A DNA stretch of 64,000 nucleotides from Vitis vinifera (taxonomy: Eukaryota; Streptophyta; Magnoliopsida; Vitales; Vitaceae): assembly GCF_030704535.1 (NCBI RefSeq), contig NC_081806.1, positions 4,475,001 to 4,539,000 on the forward strand, in the 5' to 3' direction. The notes under the pieces are model-generated. The model worked only from the letters and a program-made list of their open reading frames with translations. It was not told the origin of the DNA and did no database searches. Made by a program: the position numbers and the translations under genes. Below are positions 12,368 to 23,828 of this stretch, in pieces. How positions within the stretch are numbered: the stretch's first letter is position 1; every line of letters starts with the position of its first letter.

Positions 12368-12678
12368 GAAATCATCTCTTCAAGATATCATTTCTCCCCA
12401 TAAATTTTTTATTTTATTTAGGAAATTGTTTGTTGGAAAGAAGATCTTAGGTTATATATATTTTTTAAATAAATAAATAAATAGAAATCATATTTTGAAG
12501 AGACAATTTTTTTTCTTGGATTTTTTTTAAACAATTTTTAGAATTTATCCCTTCAAGAGACTATTTTAGTCTATAATTTTTTTAAAAACAGAAAATTTAG
12601 AAATCGTCTTTCTAAGAAATGATTTTTGCCAACAATATTTTTATTTATTTAAGAAATTATCTTTTCAAGAGAAGATTT
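12368..12678 (+). repeat. Array of six imperfect 26-base palindromes
   Basis: Units begin near 12368, 12422, 12484, 12541, 12600 and 12653 (spacings 53-62). Each resembles GAAATCATCTCTTCAAGAGA(Y)GATTT, whose halves are inverted copies. Spacers are A/T-rich and often contain TTATTTA. Such repeated short palindromes occur in subterminal regions of some DNA transposons, but no transposon ends were located here. Confidence 0.65.
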
Positions 12679-14305
12679 TTACTTCAAATCTAAACTTTTT
12701 TTCCTAGTTAGCAGAAAACTATAGTAGATTTGAAAATACTTTTTCCGGTACAACAGTTTATAAAATCATTTTTTAAAATCATCATACACTAATCAAAAAC
12801 CCAATAAATTGGAGCATAACTTGTTTTGTGCCTTTTTTTTTTCTCTCTTTCTCTCTATATATACTCTTTTTTGTTTGTACAAATCAAATGTTAATCACTT
12901 CTGCTCATATAACAAAGAAATTTTTGGTTTTATCAATGTAACTAAAGAAAATATTCCATTATTTTTAAAATATAAAATGTCATATTTTGTTCACTTTTCT
13001 ATCACTTAAAAATCTAATTATTATCTTTATAGTAAAGGTATTCTAAGTTAGGGTATTTTGAAGATTTTACACATATGATTCGGTTGATTTTTATTTTTTG
13101 GGTACTAAAAGAGATAGAAAACCATAAAGAGCAAAACCTAGAGGGTGAAATGTTTTGGGATTCTCTTGTACTCTCTTTTCATCATAGTGAAAATCTACAG
13201 AAGTTACAAGTGAATATAACTCTCACGTTGAGAATCACTACAAATCTCGTATGTTTTTGTACTTTATTTTTCACATTTGTTTATTCTTACTTTCGAAAGA
13301 TAGGATTTGGGTGTTTTAATCCTAACAAAAAAAAATCATCAAATGGAATAAATATCTCTATATTATAAAAGATCATTCTACTATATATTATGATGATATA
13401 AAAATAACTTTTTTTTTATTTATAAAAAATAACATGTAAAATACTTGAAATGAAAAATGACATTATGTAGAAAATAGATTTTTTTCAAGTAAAAACAAGA
13501 GCACGGAAAAAAAGATTATATGACCACCAATGTTAATGAAGAGAGTTAGATATTGGTTCACTTAATTTTGTTTTGTTTTTTATTTATTTATTATTTTATA
13601 AAAAACTATAAGGTTATAGATGTGATTTTATAGAATTTATAAGGTTACAAATGTCCACATAAAATATTTTTATTTTTCAAATTTTTATCTTCTTAAAGTT
13701 CTTTTAGAAAAAAAAAAATAGTGGGTTGTAAATCTAATAAAAGATATTTTAAATCACTATGCATTTAAAAGACTTATAAATAAAATTAAATATCTTATAA
13801 AAAAACCTTTTTGATAGTGAAAGCTTTTAAGTGTTTCAATCAATCTACCAAATAAGGTCTAAGAAGACACCAAATATGATATACAAATTCTAGAGTTGGC
13901 TTAATCAAGTAGCATTAAAAGGCATAAAATACATTTTACTTAAAATAACGAACTCAATTCATTCTTTGTCTAATTATGGATGATTAATAATAATTTAAAT
14001 AAAATACAAATTAGTATAATTCTTAACATATTTAAATAATTTTGGTGAAAACATAAGAGAAGGGTGTTTTGTTTTGTCTTTTTTTTCCTTTTTTTTTCTT
14101 TTTGTTTCAAGATAAAGATAAATAATAGCTCAAGTAATACTAATACTACTACTACTACTACTAATAATAATAATAATAATAATTAAATAATTATTTATTT
14201 AATTAAGTACTTTTTTGTAACTTTTTAATTTTATTTTTAAAATGAAGTAATTTTGCAATTTTATTTTACATGTGGTAAAAAATTTTAGAACTCTTTGCTA
14301 GTTGT

Positions 14306-14337
<32 letters not shown>

Positions 14338-15691
14338 TAAAATTTATTAAAAATACTTAATATGGTTACTAAAATTTTCAAATAAAGTTAATGAATTTTT
14401 TAATGAAAATTGGATGTGACCTAAATTTTATTTTAATATTAGTGGTGTTTGGTAAACCACTTAATAATTTTAAGTGACTTAATAATTTAATTTAAGTTAT
14501 TAAGTAAATTAAATATATTTTGTAAAATAATTTAATGATATGACTTAAAGTAAAAAACAGCTTTAAGTAATAAGTAAAAAATAATAATTTATTCTTAATT
14601 TTACATATTTATTTTACTTATGTTATTTCACGACTTCTACTTCAATCAACTTCCTTTACTTTAATTATAATTTATAGAGATAAATATCTCAATTTGTTAA
14701 TTTAGAATAAGTTAATTTTATCAAATAATTTTATTATTTAAAAAATTAAGTTAATAATTTAAGTATAATTTAACTTAAAATTAATTTAATTATTTCTGTC
14801 TACCTAAACCCAACAACCAACGGGTAATAAGATTATTGGTTTTAATTTTTAGTATTTTTTGCTTTGAATGCACTGACAACTTATACAAGAGCATTAAAAA
14901 GGAAGGATAACTTCACAAAATGAATGATAAGAAAAAAGATACCCATGCAAAAATAAAAGCAAATGACAGAAAAACATTAAAAATGAGGTTGGCATGAAAC
15001 AAAAATAAAATAAAATCCTGGGTGGCGTAATTAGATTGGCATTATGAATTTATGAAAATGATAATTTTGGTTTTGGGGTCATTAAAGAAAATGGGGAAAA
15101 GACCAAAATGGACACACTCATTTACTCGGTCTATGTCACCTACTCTGGTGGCTTTTGAAAAACCAAAACCAAATGCACCTGATGAACTTTTTCAATACCA
15201 TTCTCTTGTCTGGGTCTGGTCAACACTGCCCCCCACACCCCTCAAAGAAAAGAAGGAACTGGTGTGGAATTCATTAAATTCCTAGGTTGCCCTTTTTGTG
15301 ACCTCACCCTCAATAAAACCACATGAGCAAGTAGTCACAAATGGAAACCCAAATTTTCCTCTGTGCAAAAAGAAATTGGGGGAAAAAAAAGAAAAAAAAA
15401 GAAGAAAAAAAATCCTATTCCACCCTCCACCCCACCAAAAATTTTAAAAAATTAAAATAAAATCTAAAGGGAAGAAAAAGAGAGAAACAGACAAAGGAGA
15501 AAGGCTCCCCCACAGGGGCCACCACGACATTAAAAAGAAGAAAACATGAAAATAGTGTGGCAAAAACTAGAGCCCTTTTCATGGCGCGTGAGCCGCACTC
15601 CCCAATCAGAGGAAAGTGAGGACCAGTGTCAGGTTGTGTTTTTGGTACGTAGGACTGTTGTGTTAGCCTCATAGCAGTAGTTTTCCATCCA
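12679..15691. other. Intergenic with trinucleotide microsatellites
   Basis: (ACT)n then (AAT)n lie at 14143-14182 and (TTA)n at 14311-14339. The segment 14440-14800 starts GTGGTGTTTGGTAAACCAC and is rich in TTAAGT blocks, perhaps another eroded MITE. No gene is seen. From about 15.2 kb the composition becomes less AT-rich, leading into the promoter/5' UTR region of the next gene. Confidence 0.5.
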
Positions 15692-15879
15692 CATGGCTGG
15701 TTTCTTTCCCACGCGCAGACAGAGAGTGCGTGGGGACACGCTCATCTTTTACAACAGCACCACCAGAGAAGAGTCTCTCTCTAGGCTCTAACAAAGCAAC
15801 AACCACTTTGTTGGGAGACTAGTTCTCAAAGACCCATCACTGAAGCCAACGCCACAACCCCAGATCGCCGGACTCCGTC

Positions 15880-16140
15880 ATGGAACACCGGCCAAGTGTT
15901 AAATTCAGGCCGGCACCGGCGGGGTTTCCGGGGTGAATGCAAAGGAAAAGGAAAAAAGCTGTCATAGCCTTGGAAAATGAAGAAACAGAAATAGAAGCCG
16001 AAAACAGTACTGCGTTTTTTTTTTATCTTCTTCTTTTTGTGTTCCAATGGCGGCTACCAACACCACGCCACCCATTGACTCATCTTCTGCTGAAGAACTC
16101 ACAGCGAAGGCTGTGCACAAGAGGTACGAAGGGTTGGTGA
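15880..16140 (+). promoter_or_regulatory. Two abutting upstream ORFs ahead of the hAT-derived gene
   Basis: uORF1 (15880-15936, 18 codons plus TGA) ends in TGA directly followed by the ATG of uORF2 (junction TGAATG at 15934-15939). uORF2 (15937-16140, 67 codons) runs in another frame through the main start codon at 16047 and ends 94 bases inside the main coding region. If this leader is in the mature mRNA, scanning ribosomes would meet both before the main AUG. A 5' UTR intron removing them cannot be excluded. Confidence 0.5.
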
Positions 16141-18371
16141 TGGTTCGAACCAAGGCCATAAAGGGAAAGGGAGCTTGGTACTGGGCTCACCTAGAGCCCT
16201 TGTTGGTGCACAACAATGATACTGGTTTGCCCAAAGCCGTGAAGCTCAGGTGCTCGCTCTGCGAAGCCGTTTTCTCCGCGTCGAACCCGTCTCGGACGGC
16301 TTCGGAGCATCTCAAGAGAGGAACGTGTCCCAATTTCAATTCTGTGCCCAAACCCATTTCCTCAATATCACCTTCTTCCATGGCTTCGCCTTCTTCTTCG
16401 GTGCAACACAACCACCGTAAGCGTAGTAGCTCCTCCAGTGGTGGCGGTGGCGGTGGCGTGGGTGGGGGTGGTTCTTCTGCTTCGTACCAAGTTTCACCAC
16501 TGGCGATGGTCGATCCGTCGCGATTCTGCGGTGAGCTGGCATACTCGCCGGCGGTGTCGACTACTGTTGTGACTGCCAGTACTGGGTCTTTGTTGCCTCA
16601 GCAGCATTTGATGTTATCAGGTGGAAAAGAGGACCTGGGAGCTTTAGCCATGTTGGAAGATAGTGTGAAGAAGCTCAAGAGTCCCAAAACTTCACCTGGC
16701 CCAGCTTTGAGCAAAACCCAGATTGATTCTGCTTTTGATTTTCTTGCTGATTGGCTCTATGAGTCTTGTGGGTCTGTCTCTTTCTCAAGCCTCGACCACC
16801 CGAAATTTCGGGCGTTTCTCAATCAAGTCGGATTGCCGGCGATTTCTCGGAGGGAGTTCGCTGGTCCTAGATTGGATGCCAAGTTCGAAGAAGCCAAGGC
16901 TGAGTCAGAAGCTAGAATTCGAGACGCCATGTTCTTTCAAATTGCCTCTGATGGTTGGCAACCAAAGCATCATGGGTTTCTGGGTGCAGAAAACTTGGTG
17001 AATTTAACTGTGAATCTCCCAAATGGGACTAGTGTTTTCAGGAGGGCAGTGTTTGTTAGTGGGAATGTTCCTCCCAAGTATGCGGAGGAGGTTTTGTGGG
17101 AGACAATTACAGGCATTTGCGGGAATGCTGTGCAGCAATGTGTAGGGGTAGTTGCAGACAAGTTTAAGGCCAAGGCATTGAAGAATTTAGAGAATCAGAA
17201 TCATTGGATGGTTAATCTTTCTTGCCAGTATCAAGGGTTCAATAGTTTGATTAAGGATTTTAGCAAAGAGCTTCCTTTATTTCAGAAAGTCACTGAGAAT
17301 TGTTTGAAGGTTGCAAATTTTGTTAATAACCACTCTCAAGTTCGTAACATCTTTCAGAAGTATCAGTTGCAGGAGTACAGGCATGTTGAATTACTAAGAG
17401 TACCAGTTCGAGAGCATGAGAAATTGAACTTTGAACCTGTGTACACAATGCTGGAGGATATATTGAATTCAGCTCGAGCACTACAGTTGGTTCTTTTAGA
17501 TGAATCATATAAGATAGTATCAGTAGAGGACCCAATTGCCAGAGAATTTGCAGAGATGGGAAGAGATATGAGGTTTTGGAGTGAATTGGAAGCGGTGCAT
17601 TCACTGGTTAAATTGATCAAGGAAATGGCTCAGGAAATTGAGACAGAAAGGCCACTAGTTGGGCAATGCCTCCCACTTTGGAATGAGCTTAGAGCAAAGG
17701 TGAAGGACTGGTGTTCCAAGTTCCACATTGATGAAGCGCCTGTGGAGAAGGTGATTGACAGGCGGTTCAAAAAGAACTATCACCCAGCTTGGGCCGCTGC
17801 CTTTATACTTGATCCACTTTATTTGATTAGGGACACTAGTGGGAAGTACCTTCCGCCATTCAAATGTTTGACACCCGATCAGGAGAAAGATGTGGACAAG
17901 CTCATAACTCGGCTTGTATCGAGGGAGGAGGCTCATATTGCGCTAATGGAGCTCATGAAATGGAGAACGGATGGGCTCGAACCAGTCTACGCGCAGGCTG
18001 TTCAGTTGAAGGAGAGGGACCCCATTACCGGAAAAATGAAAACTGCAAACCCTCAGAGCAGCAGGCTTGTGTGGGAAACTTACCTCACGGAGTTCAAGTC
18101 ACTAGCAAAAGTTGCAGTTAGGCTTATCTTCCTTCATGCAACCTCATGTGGATTTAAGTGCAATTTGTCTTTCTTGAGATGGGTTTGCGCCAATGGGCAC
18201 TCAAGGGCAGGCATGTACAGGGCTCAGAAGATGATATTCATTGCAGCCCATTCCAAGCTTGAAAGGCGGGATTTTTCCAATGATGAAGATAAGGATGCAG
18301 AGCTCTTGGCCTCCACAAATGGTGAGGATGATGTGCTAAATGAAGTTTTTGTTGATTCATCCTCAGTGTAA
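16047..18371 (+). CDS. Domesticated hAT-transposase-like protein with BED-type finger and DUF659
   Basis: A single exon encodes 774 residues, resembling the Arabidopsis 'HAT transposon superfamily' proteins of the At1g12380/At1g62870 type. A BED-like finger is seen at C69-x2-C72, H88-x5-C94. A Ser- and Gly-rich low-complexity linker (about residues 110-150) follows, then a DUF659/hAT core from about 225. The first two acidic positions of the hAT catalytic core are still present (D302 in SDGW, D371 in VVADK). The CxxH signature is C393-Q-Y-Q396, without the His, and the usual C-E-R-N-x-S motif near the C-terminus is F-K704-C-N-x-S, without the catalytic Glu. There are no terminal inverted repeats around it. 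It is therefore probably a host DNA-binding or regulatory protein, not an active transposase. Nuclear location is inferred. The start follows in good context (CCAATGG); an acidic tail follows residue 750. Confidence 0.9.
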   Translation: MAATNTTPPIDSSSAEELTAKAVHKRYEGLVMVRTKAIKGKGAWYWAHLEPLLVHNNDTGLPKAVKLRCSLCEAVFSASNPSRTASEHLKRGTCPNFNSVPKPISSISPSSMASPSSSVQHNHRKRSSSSSGGGGGGVGGGGSSASYQVSPLAMVDPSRFCGELAYSPAVSTTVVTASTGSLLPQQHLMLSGGKEDLGALAMLEDSVKKLKSPKTSPGPALSKTQIDSAFDFLADWLYESCGSVSFSSLDHPKFRAFLNQVGLPAISRREFAGPRLDAKFEEAKAESEARIRDAMFFQIASDGWQPKHHGFLGAENLVNLTVNLPNGTSVFRRAVFVSGNVPPKYAEEVLWETITGICGNAVQQCVGVVADKFKAKALKNLENQNHWMVNLSCQYQGFNSLIKDFSKELPLFQKVTENCLKVANFVNNHSQVRNIFQKYQLQEYRHVELLRVPVREHEKLNFEPVYTMLEDILNSARALQLVLLDESYKIVSVEDPIAREFAEMGRDMRFWSELEAVHSLVKLIKEMAQEIETERPLVGQCLPLWNELRAKVKDWCSKFHIDEAPVEKVIDRRFKKNYHPAWAAAFILDPLYLIRDTSGKYLPPFKCLTPDQEKDVDKLITRLVSREEAHIALMELMKWRTDGLEPVYAQAVQLKERDPITGKMKTANPQSSRLVWETYLTEFKSLAKVAVRLIFLHATSCGFKCNLSFLRWVCANGHSRAGMYRAQKMIFIAAHSKLERRDFSNDEDKDAELLASTNGEDDVLNEVFVDSSSV

Positions 18372-19559
18372 TGTTTTTTCTCCTCCTCCATTAGAATTTA
18401 AATTTGTAGGATTTATTGAATTCTTTCTGCTACTTCTTTTTTCTTTTTGTTTTGTACTTGTTTACTTACTCTTTAGAGGATTTTGGGTCTCGGGTGGGAG
18501 GAATAGGGACATTGATAGGGAATTGAATTTTGTATTGCCATTACTAAGCCTCATGGTTCAAGCCATTGCCCACCTCTCACCCTAGAATGATGTGGAGTTC
18601 TTGGATTTGCAAAACAGAAACTCTTCTTGTTTGTAAAGATAGAGAATGCTGCATAAACAGTAGTTCAGGACAGGAAGAATGTTGTAACATTTTGGTTCCT
18701 TGAGTAATTTGGGATGAATAATATTTCTAAGGGGGAAGTTTTTTTATTTCTCCTTTGATTTATACATCAATCTTCACAACAAGCACCAATTTGTGGTCAT
18801 GAATTAGTACTTATTTTTCTCTTCAGCATGGATGGAAAATCTATATGAGTATTTCTTTTGCAATGCATAAATCAGTTTCTTCTTTCTAAAGCTTGCTATT
18901 TAGTTTCAAAACTGCAATTTATAAATATTCATAGCCATTTTTCATGTTTCTTAACATGATATTGTGATTTAGATTTTTTGCAGCCATCATTTGCCTTCTA
19001 AAACTCTTCATCACATTTTTTTTCTATAGAATCATGTGACATTGAAGGTAGCTGATGTTTAAGTTTGAAGTCAATGCAAGTCTGAAATTGCCCACTAGTT
19101 TGAATTTGTTCAAGAACAGACATTCATATGGATACCTTATTAGGTCATCTCATAGTTCCTTATTTTACAAGCATGATATACTATTTTTGCACAGTCTTAT
19201 GTGTCTATTTTTGACTGCATGTGCCGATTGGATGGAGCCATTGGAGAAGGCTTGGAGGTTTTTTTGCCTGAAAACCCTTCAATCTCCATTCTTTTTTGTA
19301 CTAGAACTTTTGGGTCTTTTGCTGGTCCTTTATTTGCTAATATAGAGGCCTCTTTCTAACTATTGTTGGGATGGGGACCAAAACTAGTACTTTTGAACCT
19401 TACTATCTCAACTTCTAGTGAAATTCCAACCTAAAGTTGGCAGACTCCAGGTTTTGGTTCAGTATGCACTATCAAAACCAGTACTTCAATGACCTTTACC
19501 ATACTCACATCTAGCGAGATTCCAAAACTAGGTACTGTTCTTACCTCCATTGAGCAGCT
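18372..19559. other. 3' UTR and intergenic
   Basis: The likely 3' UTR of the hAT-derived gene extends a few hundred bases, with an AATAAT-type signal around 18717. A diverged direct repeat (about 19378-19430 and 19472-19540, sharing AAAC.AGTACTT and TCTAG.GA.ATTCCAA) is visible. No gene is recognised. Confidence 0.45.
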
Positions 19560-20640
19560 TTTCCCACCATGGATAGATTTTTTTTTTTTGGCTATCTGTT
19601 TTGCTATCTTGGCAGTTAAAAGCTGAATCATATTCAAAGCAAGGTTCAAACTCCTTGTAGCTGGAAATTCTCAGCTTCTGCTGTTTTTTCTTTTCTGTTT
19701 TCTGTTCATCTTTCATGCTTTTAATTTCTCTTGACCAGAAATTTGACCGCATTTGCATTCATCATTGTGGCTGTGTGTTTGAAATGTCAAAATTGGAAAA
19801 AAGAGCTATTGGTTTTACAATTGTTTTACACTTGGGTATAAATTAAACATTGGGGAGAAAAAATTAAATGCTTTGTTTCATCTGAAGTCTTAAGGTAAAA
19901 TATCATACTAAAATCGTATTGTTGATGGCAGAAACAATGGACAAAAATATTGTTGGACTGGAGATGCCGCCATAAGATGCGTGATTGTTAATGGAGATGG
20001 TTGTAGCATGATTAAAGAGGAACTTATAGAAGGGATCCAAGGGAGGACTTGATTTGAAAATTTTTGCCTTGGAGGCGTCTTTTTGTAAGAGGCCAGAGGT
20101 TGCTGGAACTGGTTGGGTGGATGGCAAGCCAGGTTTAGCTATGTGGGTCAACAACCTCGGAGGGGCCTGAGGGCAAATCTTTCTAGCTGGAGGAGCACTT
20201 CTCACTGTTTTCATCTCATCCACATCTTCTGGTTTTTGTGCCTTTGAGAGAGTGGAGCCCCACCATGAAGGAAGTGGAAGTCTTTTTCTTGGCTGTGGTC
20301 GTCATGGAGAGAGAGATCAGGGTCCTTCCATCAAATCATCTTTGGGTAACTTCTCTTTTAAACATTCCAAAGCTCGTGACGTCCATGCAGAGTCATTGGG
20401 TGATGCTCCCCCATGATTGTGAGAAAGGTCCTGAGAGGACCCCAAAGCAAAGGAGGCCTGTCGGCATGAAACAACACAGAAGATGCTTGATAGTGATTAT
20501 GCAACCAATTTCAACTAATTTTTCTGCTTCCGTGTATCTCTGAGACTTGAAATATCTATATAGCTTCCTTAGCAGGAATTGCTGCATTGTTGGTGGAGGT
20601 GGTGCTTTTATCCACATTTCCTCCTTTTCTATCTCCGATC
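19560..20640 (-). pseudogene. Possible decayed or unrecognised minus-strand gene
   Basis: Several minus-strand stretches look protein-like, though in different frames. About 20223-19903 encodes a Pro-rich segment with RSAPPARKICPQAPPRLL. About 20420-20240 reads SAWTSRALECLKEKLPKDD and then changes frame. About 19760-19530 reads SYKEFEPCFEYDSAFNCQDS. Composition is balanced, unlike random AT-rich frames here. I do not recognise a family and could not define a consistent exon chain, so this may be a pseudogene, a poorly resolved gene or chance. No function is proposed. Confidence 0.3.
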
Positions 20641-21630
20641 CTCAATCATGTTTTTACAATTTCCTTAAAGCACTATCAAGATTACTGGTACTGGGTTGGT
20701 GTCTACTTATCTCTAAAGAATCTTTACAGGTGTATTTGCCGGAATACAAATAATTTCCCTTTGGTGCTTGCTACATTCTACATTTTGTATTATTCTGCAG
20801 AAAGTATGGAATTGTGTTTTCTTCTTGTCTCAGAATTTTATCTACGTCTCTCCGTGGACCCCCTCCTCTGTACAATTATTTGGTCAAAAGGCCTCTGCAA
20901 AATAACCCATGCTGGGAAAATTGGGAGAGTGAAGATCTGAGGCCACTTTTCTCTTGTAATAATGTCACAATTTTCTATTCTCAGCTAGGCATTGGATTAT
21001 GATTCTGTTTTAATCAATTGGCTCAAGCTACAAGTAGAAGAGGGTCTTAAAGTTTAGATATGCTTTACAGTTTTCAGATACAACCAGTCCTATTAATTTT
21101 TTTTGTAGCCCACCAAAGGGTGTTGGGACACCAAATGGAAATGAATTTGCCAAATTTTCTCATTCTTTTCCACCAAACGTTGGCACTTTACATGACCAAC
21201 TTTTGTTGTATTCATCTTACATAAATTTATGTGGAATGTTACTGTGTGAGCCTCTGCTTTCACACCAGAAAGAGCCATTTGGTAAAATTGGAAATGGTAG
21301 ACATGGAATTGATGCAATGAGATAAGCATCTTTTGGTAATGAGTAACCCAAGTAGATTTAAGAGATTTGGCATCTTTTGGTAATAAGTAAAATCCAAGTA
21401 GGATTTCAAACAAAACAAATCCGTACCTTATCACCCCATAAAGCAATTTTGAAGCCTCTCTCTCTCTCTCCACTGATGGATTTCAGATTCACCCTACCCA
21501 CCTTCACAAACAGTAGAAAGGTGAAAAACTAGAAAAGAAAAAAAAAATCAAATGGGGCTTCCACTTTTGGCTAGTGAGGAAGTGTGTAGAAAAGTAGAGT
21601 TAATGGAGTAGAGTATTATTTTACCTTTGA

Positions 21631-21667
21631 GGGGGGTGGGGGGGTAGGGGAGGAAGGGAGGTGGGGG
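21631..21667 (+). other. G-quadruplex candidate
   Basis: The tract has five plus-strand G-runs (6, 7, 4, 3 and 5 Gs) separated by 1-5 bases within 37 bases. It is strikingly G-rich against its AT-rich surroundings and fits the G3+N1-7 pattern. Confidence 0.7.
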
Positions 21668-22250
21668 TCTCCTTATTACTCAGTGGAGAGACACAAATTC
21701 TTGTCGGCAGAGCTTACTAACACTGACTTCTCACCAAACTCTAATAAGAGCGAGTATTAGATGGTGGTATGCCTCACTCCACTCATTTTTCTTTGTAAAA
21801 GGAGAGAGAGGAGAGATAATGATTAGTATAGGACGACACCCCTTCTCTTTATACAAGAATCTTCCCCTCCTCCAATGCTCCACATACACACAGATAGAAA
21901 GAGATAGAGATCGACAGATACCTCACTTCCTAATCCTAATCTATTCACCACCCCTTTTCCCACCCTCCTCCATCTCTGTATATTTTTTTACTCGCATTTT
22001 TAGCCTATGCTTTAATCATGAGGGTTAACATAATGGCTCTTTGTCAAGTCAAGTCCACATACACTCAACCGTAACCAAAAACCAGACTAAAACGTTGTTG
22101 CTGTCACTCTTTTTAATTTGTATTTCAAAAATGAACGGTTCGAGAGAGATCAGCCCGGCATTAAAATAAAATCAAGTGGCAAGAAAGCGCGTTGTATATC
22201 ACGAAACGCTCTAAAAATGTGTATCGGGTGTGTCACGTCGTTGTTAATAA

Positions 22251-22266
22251 GTGGTCCATGGACCAC
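22251..22266. promoter_or_regulatory. Perfect 16-base palindrome GTGGTCCATGGACCAC
   Basis: Both 8-base halves are exact inverted copies with no spacer. Each half (GTGGTCC) nearly fits the class II TCP-factor consensus GTGGNCCC. No assigned gene starts nearby. Confidence 0.45.
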
Positions 22267-23810
22267 ATACTGATAGTTTTTTTTTTTTTTTCATCAATGC
22301 CAGCCAAGGGCTGCTCCTAAGGCTTCATTGACAAAGCAGTAGAGTAAACAGCTGCCTTTTCGGAAAGGAAGATACGATCTACTTTAATTTGACTGTGCTC
22401 TCACATGGTACACTATTTTTAAGCCTTTGTTTTGAGCGTCCTCTTAAAAATGCTGCCAAAAAGTCTACTTTCTTTGCCATATTTTTCACCAACCTCCAGC
22501 TTGATGTTTTTTTAATGCGTGTCCTTGTATTACAAAATTTCTGAATACAGTTGGTGGTCCTGCTACCCGAATCCTCCTAATTTGCATGTATATATATGAG
22601 GCTTTTGCATGATTACTCTTGTTATTTGGCATACTTCCCATTTATGCTCTCATATTCTCATGATTCTCTTTTGGTCTTCACATGTCTTGTTCTTAAGCTT
22701 CCAGACAAATTCCCATCTTCCTTTCATACTCCTCAACATGCATGCCTCAACCACACTTCTCAAAATCATTTTTTGTCACCACTCGTTTCTAGAAATGTAT
22801 ACCATCCCACCATCTTTTTTAAATGGTGGACAATTCAAGTCCCAGAGGGATGGTATATGTAAGGCCGGTGTTGACAATTATTCCTTGAGCATTGTCTTAA
22901 GTCACCCTGCTAGGAAAAGGATTAAAGGAGTTGGAGGAAAGACGGAAGGGTAATGAACATCCGCTCAGTTGTTTTACCTACCTCTTTACAGCTAGCAGTC
23001 ATGTCAGATGGCACTTTTAAACTTCAGTGATTCTGACATAGTAGTCAAGCACCACTTCACACCACTCTGCTTTACTCGCTTCTTCTTTCTTCGAGTGTTC
23101 ATTATTTCCTCCAGCATATTTTAATTTCCCAGCTCCTGTACGCTACTATGGTAGTAGTAAATGTAAGCCAGCCACAGCCCACAGGGACGGACCCCTTTAA
23201 ATTGAGTAGACTAACGGCTAAGTCAACCGACAATTTTTTAAATTTACTTGGACAAATAAACATGATGACACCCTAACAGTTCCCAATAATCCTCTGCCGG
23301 CGTTTAAATTCAAGAATCAAAACCGTGGGTGGGTTTACTGGGTGGGAATTCCAGAAGAGGATGAAAGGGTCACGTGAGAGGTCCCCAAAACACGTGAGGG
23401 TGAATTTTGAAGTATACCACAATTATTATTTGGGTGGAGCAATCGAGGCACCTATCATACTGGTGCAACTTTTACAGTGGGTCTAAGCAACTGGGTGGGT
23501 CCTACCCACCACCTAATAATTATAATGTGATGTATTTGGAATCATAATACCTGACCCAGTATATTTATTGGTAATCATATGGGCCCTACTGTAGGCAGTA
23601 TCGTGGGCGGTTGTACATCAGAGCCGTTGAGCTTGTTGACTGAGTTGTCAATCTGAATTTTTTGGCAACGGGTAGGTCCCATAGCGGATTCGTGAGACTT
23701 TTGTCACTTTCAAACTTGAGATTGCTGTCTCAGTGATTTAAGGTTTCTTTGTTGGAAGTGAGTCCACCAAATGAGTGGCTGTAATTGAACTGGGTCCAGA
23801 GTTTCAACCC

Positions 23811-23828
23811 CGAAACGGCACCGTTTCG
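23811..23828. other. Inverted repeat CGAAACGG-CA-CCGTTTCG
   Basis: Eight-base arms around a 2-base centre lie inside the G-box region. The role is unknown. Confidence 0.5.

Larger units (their letters stand above)
20641..23370. other. Intergenic; no gene supported
   Basis: It contains a 43-base-period direct repeat around GCATCTTTTGGTAATRAGTAA (21327-21405), a pyrimidine/GA-rich patch at 21790-22010 that looks leader-like, a G-rich tract and a perfect palindrome (both listed separately). Open frames here are short and not protein-like. Confidence 0.4.

Noticed and set aside
12368-12678. CRISPR-like array
   Set aside because: The units are divergent, palindromic and in a plant nuclear context, and the spacers are A/T filler.
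16187-16542. Minus-strand frames inside the hAT-derived gene
   Set aside because: They are shadows of a GC-richer coding region with no family character.
21093-21473. 126-codon minus-strand frame
   Set aside because: Its start lies in a GA/CT microsatellite and the residues show no recognisable domain. It is probably chance.
22301-22310. CAGCCAAGGG resembling the miR169 start
   Set aside because: Only nine bases fit and no suitable foldback partner is visible.
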